From JBKHJA01 sp046538375 (lineage in GTDB: Bacteria; Acidobacteriota; Aminicenantia; Aminicenantales; Aminicenantaceae): a stretch of 9,107 nt of DNA. The notes beneath the pieces were generated by a model, which was given only the letters and a program-made list of their open reading frames with translations, ran no database searches and was not told the origin of the DNA. The position numbers and the translations under genes are program-made. Every line of letters starts with the position of its first letter. Positions within the stretch are counted from its first letter, which is position 1. The stretch lies in assembly GCA_046538375.1 (NCBI GenBank), contig JBKHJA010000103.1, forward strand, positions 1 to 9,107, written 5' to 3'. This document shows positions 1-5,880 of the stretch, piece after piece.

Positions 1-23
1 CGGTGTTCAATCTTAAATCTGAT

Positions 24-60
24 AAAAAAATAGGGCGGTCCATCTTTTGATGCACCGCCC
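24..60 (-). terminator. Intrinsic terminator of pilA
   Basis: Read on the minus strand, a GC-rich hairpin has a 7-bp lower stem (GGGCGGT pairing with ACCGCCC, 60-54 with 39-33), one C/C mismatch (53/40), a 4-bp upper stem (GATG with CATC) and a 4-nt loop. A TA and then seven U residues (30-24) follow. It lies 45 nt past the pilA stop codon and points in the direction of pilA transcription, so it should end the pilA message. Nothing identifiable lies in positions 1-23. Confidence 0.93.
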
Positions 61-105
61 CTCTTCAACCTAAATTGATAAAACTATCCTGAAGAATAAA
101 TCTTA

Positions 106-648
106 TCACTCGGAGCCAGTTCTGGGAGCTCGAATCCAGGAACCTGACCAGTTGATCAAATCATTTTTGAAGTCTTCATTTTCGTTCACAATGAACAGGC
201 CAGAATCAGGTTGAGCGGGATCAAAGCTGAATCCTTCATCTTCCCCGGCACGGCCTAGAGATTTGATAACATAATCATCATCTCCGATATCTTCAGGTTC
301 GATTCCATCGACATTAGCAGCGTTGGAGCCCGACTCCACACGGAATGCGTTTCCCCACTGGTCCTTGACAGGGCATACTTTGAGGTAAAAGGGAGAAATG
401 GCGGTAACAAAAGCATTGCCGGCTGCAATGGCGCCGGTCTGGTTTCCTGCATCCGGAGCTGATCCGTTGTCCGTAGCATAATCCGTGCAGGCCGTAGCGA
501 TGGTCACTATATCCTTCATGGTCCCTTTCTGCTTGGCTTTCTGGATGGCGGTTATGGCGTTGGGAACAAGAAGAGCAGCTAGAATTCCGATAATAGCCAC
601 CACGATCAGCAGCTCAATCAAGGTGAAGCCTTTCGCTCGTTTTGACAT
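106..648 (-). CDS. pilA: Type IV major pilin (PilA-like, GspG-like C-terminal half)
   Basis: A 180-residue prepilin, the likely fibre subunit. The N-terminus has a 7-residue leader (MSKRAKG), then the prepilin peptidase site G7|F8 and mature Glu5 (E12) in FTLIELL, followed by a hydrophobic helix to about residue 28. The globular part holds DQWGN (96-100), YVIKSLG (126-132) and DLINW (163-167), which resemble the GspG-type (T2SSG) domain, including its calcium-loop region. Cys54 and Cys92 could form a disulfide. The start at 648 is chosen over an in-frame ATG at 684 for three reasons: a perfect AAGGAGG lies 5 nt upstream, the leader length is normal, and the predicted σ54 transcription start falls at about 684. 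The gene follows pilR and has its own promoter and terminator. It could instead be a pseudopilin, but the T4P context and its own PilR-type promoter favour the major pilin. Confidence 0.9.
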   Translation of the reverse strand: MSKRAKGFTLIELLIVVAIIGILAALLVPNAITAIQKAKQKGTMKDIVTIATACTDYATDNGSAPDAGNQTGAIAAGNAFVTAISPFYLKVCPVKDQWGNAFRVESGSNAANVDGIEPEDIGDDDYVIKSLGRAGEDEGFSFDPAQPDSGLFIVNENEDFKNDLINWSGSWIRAPRTGSE

Positions 649-653
649 GTTTA

Positions 654-660
654 CCTCCTT
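654..660 (-). promoter_or_regulatory. Ribosome binding site of pilA (decides the start)
   Basis: The minus-strand sequence AAGGAGG followed by TAAAC and ATG is a full anti-16S match with 5-nt spacing. It fixes the pilin start at 648 rather than at the in-frame ATG 36 nt upstream, and it suits a highly expressed structural protein. Confidence 0.92.
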
Positions 661-694
661 TTTTATTTTAATACGTTTAGCCATGTATAATCAA

Positions 695-710
695 AGCAAA
701 TTCTGTGCCA
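695..710 (-). promoter_or_regulatory. σ54 (-24/-12) promoter of pilA
   Basis: The minus strand reads TGGCAC-AGAAT-TTGCT, a complete match to the σ54 consensus TGGCAC-N5-TTGCW with invariant GG and GC at the proper 10-nt interval. With C696 as -12, transcription should start at about 684, giving a 36-nt leader before the ATG at 648. PilR-dependent σ54 transcription of pilA is established in Pseudomonas aeruginosa and Geobacter, and pilR is the adjacent gene here. The DNA between this promoter and the upstream palindromes (711-780) is AT-rich, as expected for looping, but I see no clear IHF consensus. Confidence 0.93.
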
Positions 711-780
711 ACCCAGTAAAAATGTAACATAATGAAAATAAATAATTTACACTTTTTATACCGGAGTTTTCTCGTCTCCA

Positions 781-2211
781 TTAGACATTTTTTGTCATTT
801 TATTGACATAATTTGTCTTTTTGTGGTTAATCGTGTTGGCCTTCCTCAGGGACTTTAATCCATATTTTTGTATCAGGTATCTTAAAGACCGGTAATTCAA
901 TCCCAGTAGAATGGCGCTCTCCTTGAGGTTCCCCCGGGATGCCTCCAGCGCTTTCCTGATGTAATTCCGGGAAATATGGTCAAGGTGCTGGTTGAGGCTG
1001 AATCCAGGCTGAAACAGAAATCTTGTTTCAGCTTTTTCACGGGGAGAAAGCAGCTCCTCAGGAAGACACTCCTCTGTGATGGTTTCTCTCTCCTCGATAG
1101 CCACAATCCTTTCTATGACATTCTCTAATTCTCTCACATTTCCCGGCCAAGAATAAGATTCCAGCACCTTCATCACCTCTGGGGCAATCCTTTTCATCTT
1201 CCTTTCCATGCCCAGGCAGTATTTCTTAAGGAAATGGGAAACAAGAAGAGGAATATCCTCCTTCCTTTTCCTTAAAGGGGGCATCTCGAAAGAGATGACA
1301 TTCAACCGGTAAAAAAGATCTTGGCGGAATTCTCCCTTCTTGATCTTCCTCTTCAAATCCTGATTGGTGGCTGCAATAATCCTGACATCCACCGGAATCT
1401 CTTCTGTACCGCCCACTCTTCTTATTTTTTTCTCCTGAAGGGTCCGGAGCAGCTTCACTTGAGTCAGGGGTGACATCTCTCCCACCTCATCCAAAAATAT
1501 GGAACCCTGCTGGGAAACTTCAAACATCCCTTTTTTATCAACAACCGCCCCGGTGAAAGACCCTTTCATATGTCCAAAAAGTTCGCTCTCCAGAAGATTC
1601 TCAGGCAGCGCCCCACAGTTTATAGAAACAAACCGATAATCCCGGCGTTGGCTGGCATGATGAATGGCCCGCGCCGCCACCTCCTTGCCTGTCCCACTCT
1701 CCCCTTCTATGAGAACCGTGGTGTCCGTACCAGCAATTCTTTCAATCAATCCGTATACTTCCCTCATCCTTTTGCTCTTACCGATCATCTCCCCAAAGGT
1801 TGCCTTCTGTTTGAGTTCTTTTTTAAGAAGGATGTTTTCCTGTTTAAGTCTCCTCTTCTCCAGCCCTTGAGCCACCATGATTTTCAGCTCCTCCACATCG
1901 AAAGGCTTGACCACATAATCTATGGCTCCCGCCTTTAAGGCCTCCACAGCCTGCTTGATGGTTCCATAAGCCGTTATCATGATCACAGGCATATCCGGAT
2001 TTGAATCCTTTATCCGTCTTAACATCTCCATTCCGCTCATTTGAGGCAGTTTTATGTCACAGATGACCATATCAAAATCCTGTTCATCTATAAGCTGGAG
2101 ACCCTTGGCCGCGGAGAGGGAAGTTTCGGTTCGATATCCTTCCTTCTTAAAAACTACGCTTAGAAGATCGAGGATGCTTCTCTCATCATCAATGATCAGG
2201 ATTTCTTCCAT
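781..2211 (-). CDS. pilR: σ54-dependent response regulator PilR
   Basis: A 476-residue NtrC-family activator, the partner of PilS. The receiver domain (about 1-115) has acidic D8/D9, phospho-acceptor D52 and K102. The AAA+ σ54-interaction domain (about 138-370) has Walker A GESGTGKE (170-177), the σ54 contact loop as GSFTGA (217-222, Ser for the usual Ala), Walker B IFLDE (238-242), arginines R296 and R302 in FRQDLFYR, and WPGNVRELENV. A Fis-type helix-turn-helix spans about 425-450 (NLKESAILLGLNYRSLRYLI). About 20 Lys/Asn-rich residues follow the normal end of the family, and this tail overlaps the palindromic element in front of pilA. The gene starts 32 nt after pilS, with AAAGGAG at a rather long 12-nt spacing. 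It should activate pilA at the adjacent σ54 promoter. Confidence 0.95.
   Translation of the reverse strand: MEEILIIDDERSILDLLSVVFKKEGYRTETSLSAAKGLQLIDEQDFDMVICDIKLPQMSGMEMLRRIKDSNPDMPVIMITAYGTIKQAVEALKAGAIDYVVKPFDVEELKIMVAQGLEKRRLKQENILLKKELKQKATFGEMIGKSKRMREVYGLIERIAGTDTTVLIEGESGTGKEVAARAIHHASQRRDYRFVSINCGALPENLLESELFGHMKGSFTGAVVDKKGMFEVSQQGSIFLDEVGEMSPLTQVKLLRTLQEKKIRRVGGTEEIPVDVRIIAATNQDLKRKIKKGEFRQDLFYRLNVISFEMPPLRKRKEDIPLLVSHFLKKYCLGMERKMKRIAPEVMKVLESYSWPGNVRELENVIERIVAIEERETITEECLPEELLSPREKAETRFLFQPGFSLNQHLDHISRNYIRKALEASRGNLKESAILLGLNYRSLRYLIQKYGLKSLRKANTINHKKTNYVNKMTKNV
784..817 (-). promoter_or_regulatory. Probable PilR upstream activating sequence (two tandem palindromes)
   Basis: Two copies of GACA-N5-TGTC lie at 784-796 and 805-817, separated by 8 nt, so their centres (790 and 811) are 21 bp apart, two turns of B-DNA. 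They sit about 106 and 127 bp upstream of the predicted pilA start, the usual place for enhancers of NtrC-family activators. TGTC is also the core of the PilR site reported for P. aeruginosa pilA, as I recall it. The element lies within the last codons and stop region of pilR. That PilR binds it is an inference. Confidence 0.75.
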
Positions 2212-2243
2212 GAGGTCAGCTTTCTCCTTTCATCCTTCTTCCC

Positions 2244-3512
2244 TTATGCCTGTATCCTCTTATTCTTCTGGGGAAGAGATATGATCACCTCTGTCCCCTC
2301 TTCCGGTTCAGAATAAATTTGAATTTTTCCCCCATAATCATCCACAATCTGGCGGACCACAGACATCCCGATTCCCATTCCTTCCTCAAATCCCGAATAG
2401 AAGGGATCAAATATTTTCTGCTTCTCTTCTTCGGTCATACCTCTTCCCGTATCACCCACCCTAAGCTGGATTCCGTCTTCTTTTTCCTGGTTAAACTGGA
2501 TGGTCAGGGTTCCGCCTTGAGGCATCGCTTTTAAGGAATTTTTTATAAGATTCCAGAATACCTGTTTGAACTGGTTTGAATTCCCGAAGTAGGGAACTCT
2601 TATGGAATCAAAATTTCCTCCAACCTGATAATCGCCGTTCATCTCTCCGCTTCTTTTGAGAAGGGTGAGGATCTCTTTCAAAACAGCAGAAAGATCGACC
2701 CGAGAAAATGTCTTCTTCTGAGGAGAGGAGAGACTCAAAAACTGTTCTATGGACTGAGAGACTCTCCGGGATTCTTTGATAATGATGTCCATCAATTCTT
2801 CCTGGCGTTTATTCAATTTCTGTTCATGTCTGAGAAACTGGGCTGAACCAGAGATGGCAGCCAGAGGATTCCGGATTTCATGGGCAAGCTGAGCTGAGAC
2901 CTGTCCGGCAACAGCCAGCCGATTTCTTATTTCTATTTCTTTTTGAGCCACTTTGAGCTCGCTCCTGGTCTTTCTCAAACTCCGGGTGAGATGATTGGTC
3001 AAGAAAGCCATCAGAAAAAAAACGCTCCAGGCAATAAAAATATTGTTGAGCAGAAGCCCTAATGAGATATCCATGCTCTTTTCGCTGAAGGATGAGGAAA
3101 GGAGTCCAAAATACATCCCCTCCACCAGAAGTCCGAAAAAGATGGCCGAAAGAGCTGCGGTCAAATAAGCTGCTCGAGGGGAAAGAATGACGCTGGCAGC
3201 AATTATCTCAAAGACATACAGGAAATAGAAAGACCCTTTCAATCCTCCCGAAATATAGACAAAGGCAGTGATCAGAAGAAGATCGAATATGATCTGAACA
3301 GATGCCTGGAGGAAATAATTCCTTTTCCAAACAAACAGCAGAAAATAGATGAAAGAGAAAAAATACCCAATCAGGATCAAGTGATAAAAAGATTCCAGGG
3401 GAAGAAAAACCGAGGTGCTGTACTGGATGATAACCGCAGATACCAAAAGAGAGGTGATGATGATCAAACGCAGCACGATGAACCAGAAAATGTCTTTTCT
3501 TTTTACATTCAT
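2244..3512 (-). CDS. pilS: Membrane sensor histidine kinase PilS
   Basis: A 422-residue sensor kinase. About six hydrophobic segments occupy residues 10-172 (near 10-30, 42-62, 72-90, 95-112, 115-137 and 150-172). A short, charged, probably coiled-coil linker (174-205) follows, then the H-box with phospho-acceptor H211 in HEIRNPLAAISG, and an ATPase domain with N-box NLIKNSLKAM (321-330), G1 DTGRGM (354-359), F-box FDPFYSG and G2 GMGIGM (378-383). PilS proteins respond to pilin level in the membrane and phosphorylate PilR; that is family knowledge. Only about 38 residues separate the last membrane segment from H211, too few for the PAS domain found in the Pseudomonas protein. It starts 32 nt after pilC and has only a weak ribosome site (AAAGAG), so the exact start is somewhat uncertain. 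Confidence 0.93.
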   Translation of the reverse strand: MNVKRKDIFWFIVLRLIIITSLLVSAVIIQYSTSVFLPLESFYHLILIGYFFSFIYFLLFVWKRNYFLQASVQIIFDLLLITAFVYISGGLKGSFYFLYVFEIIAASVILSPRAAYLTAALSAIFFGLLVEGMYFGLLSSSFSEKSMDISLGLLLNNIFIAWSVFFLMAFLTNHLTRSLRKTRSELKVAQKEIEIRNRLAVAGQVSAQLAHEIRNPLAAISGSAQFLRHEQKLNKRQEELMDIIIKESRRVSQSIEQFLSLSSPQKKTFSRVDLSAVLKEILTLLKRSGEMNGDYQVGGNFDSIRVPYFGNSNQFKQVFWNLIKNSLKAMPQGGTLTIQFNQEKEDGIQLRVGDTGRGMTEEEKQKIFDPFYSGFEEGMGIGMSVVRQIVDDYGGKIQIYSEPEEGTEVIISLPQKNKRIQA

Positions 3513-3544
3513 GGCTGCTCTTTTTTTCTCATTTCTTCACTTTT

Positions 3545-4747
3545 TTAGAACTGCTGCATCAGGCTAAAAATCGGCAGATACATGGAGACAACGATAAATC
3601 CCACCAGACCTCCCACCAAGATGAGAAGCAAAGGCTCTAAAAGAGAAAGGAGTGAAGAGACCGAGGCATCCACTTCTTCATCATAAAAATCTGCCAGTTT
3701 TTCCAGCATTTCATCCAGATTTCCTGTTGCCTCTCCCACATTGACCATCTGAGTGAGCATATAAGGAAATTGACCTGTTTCTCTAAGAGCATCAGTAAGA
3801 CTTGCTCCTTCCCCTACCCTCTTTCGAGCTTTCATCATCTGCTCTTCTATGATCACATTTCCGGCTGTGGATGAAGTGATTTTAAGGCTTTCCAGCATAG
3901 CCACACCCCCAGCAAGCAGCGTGCTCAGGGTGCGGGTGATGCGGGAAAGAGCAACTTTTTCCAGAATTTTCCCGAACAGAGGCATCTTGAGAAAAGCATG
4001 ATCAATGGTCCTTCCTCCTTGAGGTGTCTTTCTTATGTACCTGAAGAGAAACAACAGGGCAATAAATCCGATGATGATCCATAAAATATATTTCTGGACA
4101 AAATGGCTGATGGCGAGCACGATCACTGTCATCAGGGGCAGATCAGCACCCAATTCGATAAAAATGGATGCGAAAATTGGAATGACTTTCCACATCAAGA
4201 ATATCACCACGATCACCGCAAAGCTGACCACCGCCGCAGGATATATCATGGCCTGTCGGACTTTGGACCTTATTTTGATTATGTTTTCCAAGTATTCAGC
4301 CAAACGCCGGAGCATGACATCAAGGGCTCCGCTCTTTTCGGCAGAATCCACCAGGTTGCAGTAAAGGTTATTGAAAACACCAGGATATTTCCTTTTAGCC
4401 TGGTTTAGAGTGGAGCCAGCTTCCACTTCTTCCCGGATGCTGGTGATGACCTTTCCAAAATACCTATTTCTGGTCTGCTCAGCCAAGATAGCCAAACTCT
4501 GAATCAGAGGAAGTTCAGAATCAATCAACACAGAAAGCTGTCTGCTGTAGACAGCAAGTTCCTTCAAGCTGACTTTGTCTCTGGTAAGGAAAGGAATCTT
4601 TATTTCCGCTCTTTTTCTGGAGATGTCAAAGACGGTTATCTGTTCCTGCTGCAAAGTCCGGGAAAGCTCCTCGGTTGAATGAGCCACCCGTTCTCCTCCC
4701 ACCACATCTCCAAACCGATTTTTTCCTTTCCAGTTGTATGTCGGCAT
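3545..4747 (-). CDS. pilC: Type IV pilus inner-membrane platform protein PilC
   Basis: A 400-residue T2SSF-family protein of the usual length. It has a soluble N-terminal part opening with YNWKGKNRFG, typical of PilC, then two homologous T2SSF repeats (about 66-190 and 268-391). Three membrane helices are visible at about 171-193, 220-237 and 370-392. The repeats share GE-containing segments, such as VDSAEKSGALDVMLRRLA (133-150) and VNVGEATGNLDEMLEKLA (335-352). PilC sits in the inner membrane, contacts the PilB and PilT ATPases and moves pilin subunits into or out of the fibre. It begins 13 nt after pilT with a GAGAGGGA-type ribosome site and shares the operon with both motors. Confidence 0.95.
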   Translation of the reverse strand: MPTYNWKGKNRFGDVVGGERVAHSTEELSRTLQQEQITVFDISRKRAEIKIPFLTRDKVSLKELAVYSRQLSVLIDSELPLIQSLAILAEQTRNRYFGKVITSIREEVEAGSTLNQAKRKYPGVFNNLYCNLVDSAEKSGALDVMLRRLAEYLENIIKIRSKVRQAMIYPAAVVSFAVIVVIFLMWKVIPIFASIFIELGADLPLMTVIVLAISHFVQKYILWIIIGFIALLFLFRYIRKTPQGGRTIDHAFLKMPLFGKILEKVALSRITRTLSTLLAGGVAMLESLKITSSTAGNVIIEEQMMKARKRVGEGASLTDALRETGQFPYMLTQMVNVGEATGNLDEMLEKLADFYDEEVDASVSSLLSLLEPLLLILVGGLVGFIVVSMYLPIFSLMQQF

Positions 4748-4760
4748 TTTTCCCTCTCTA

Positions 4761-5879
4761 TTATTTTCTTGTATGATCAGAAGAATATTTTGAGGAAGAG
4801 ATTTTGACTCTCTCCTGGCGTTGAATGATATCCGTCAGTTCCTCCGGCTTTGAGGTCACATTCATGGCTGTCTCCAGACTGATCAACTCATTAAAATACA
4901 GGTTAGCCAGCGACTGGTTGAAAGTCTGCATTCCGAATTTTTCCTGCCCCATCTGCATGGTGGAATAAATCTGATGGATCTTATTCTCTCTGATAAGGTT
5001 TCTTATGGCGGCATTGGGGACAAGAATCTCCATGGCCAGGACTCTCCCTTTTCCATCTGCCCGAGGTAAAAGAGCCTGGGTCATCACTCCCTCTAAAGTC
5101 ATGGACAGCAGAATCCTCACCTGAGCTTGGTATTGGGATGGGAAAATATCTATAATCCTGGATATGGTCTCAGAGGCTGAATTGGTATGAAGGGTAGAGA
5201 AAGTCAGATGGCCTGTTTCGGCTACCCGTAAAGTGGCCTCTACGGTCTCCAGGTCCCGCATCTCTCCCACCAGCACCACATCCGGATCCTCCCTTAAAAC
5301 AGAACGCAGAGCATTGGGATAAGACAGGGTATCCACATGGAGTTCTCTTTGGTTTATGATGGACTTTTTGGGGGTGAAGAAATACTCGATGGGGTCTTCT
5401 ATGGTCACAATATGGACTCTTCTCTCTCTATTGATGTAGTCGACCATACAGGCCAGGGTGGTTGATTTTCCACATCCCGTGGGGCCGGTCACCAGGACCA
5501 GTCCCCGGGGGAGGAAGCACAGTTGGGAAAGTCTCCGAGGAATACCCAGTTTGGTAAAATTGAATTCATAGGACAGGAATCTACGAAAAGCAGCAGCCAC
5601 TGACCCTTTTTGCATGAACACATTCCCCCGAAAGCGGCCCAGTTCGTTGATCCCGAAAGAAAAATCGATCTCCAGTTTTTCTTCGAACTGCTTTTTCTGT
5701 CTATCTGATAAAATGCTGTAGGCAAGAGCTTTGGTTTCAGCCGGTGTTAAGGAGGGATAATCGAGAGAGATGAGATTTCCGTGCACTCTAACCCGCGGCG
5801 GGACATAGGTGGTGATGTGCAAATCACTGGCCTCCATCTCCACTGCCTTTCTCAACAGTTCCTGAATGGTGACCCCCAT
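4761..5879 (-). CDS. pilT: Pilus retraction ATPase PilT
   Basis: A 372-residue secretion ATPase. It has the PilT N-terminal opening (ASDLHI at 17-22), Walker A GPTGCGKST (132-140, with Cys where Ser is usual), an Asp box IEDPIE (160-165), Walker B LREDPDVVLVGEMRD (195-209) and a His box TGHLTFSTLHTN (222-233). The diagnostic PilT motif AIRNLIRE lies at 291-298. That motif and the lack of a PilB N-terminal domain identify it as the retraction motor and not a second extension ATPase. The start codon follows the pilB TAA by a single base, with GGAGGT inside the end of pilB as its ribosome site, so translation is probably coupled to pilB. The Ser/Lys-rich C-terminal tail (about 355-372) is likely disordered. 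Confidence 0.96.
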   Translation of the reverse strand: MGVTIQELLRKAVEMEASDLHITTYVPPRVRVHGNLISLDYPSLTPAETKALAYSILSDRQKKQFEEKLEIDFSFGINELGRFRGNVFMQKGSVAAAFRRFLSYEFNFTKLGIPRRLSQLCFLPRGLVLVTGPTGCGKSTTLACMVDYINRERRVHIVTIEDPIEYFFTPKKSIINQRELHVDTLSYPNALRSVLREDPDVVLVGEMRDLETVEATLRVAETGHLTFSTLHTNSASETISRIIDIFPSQYQAQVRILLSMTLEGVMTQALLPRADGKGRVLAMEILVPNAAIRNLIRENKIHQIYSTMQMGQEKFGMQTFNQSLANLYFNELISLETAMNVTSKPEELTDIIQRQERVKISSSKYSSDHTRK

Positions 5880-5880
5880 T

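Noticed and set aside
7..84. Imperfect direct repeat flanking the pilA terminator (TCAATCTTAAATCTGATAAAA and TCAACCTAAATTGATAAAA forms)
   Set aside because: The copies differ by gaps and substitutions and are AT-rich; this is likely chance or slippage, with no sign of a mobile element.
106..648. The Geobacter-like gene order suggests conductive (e-)pili
   Set aside because: After the mature Phe1, the next aromatic residue in the pilin is at mature position 50 (precursor Y57). The close aromatic spacing (Phe24, Tyr27, Tyr32) of Geobacter PilA is absent, and the protein is full length rather than the short PilA-N form.
649..684. pilA start at the upstream ATG (684)
   Set aside because: It has no ribosome site, coincides with the predicted transcription start, and would give an overlong leader. 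The ATG at 648 has a perfect AAGGAGG.
763..779. Hairpin after pilR (GGAG with CTCC) as a terminator
   Set aside because: The stem is only 4 bp with a 9-nt loop, and no U-run follows directly. It is not credible as an intrinsic terminator.
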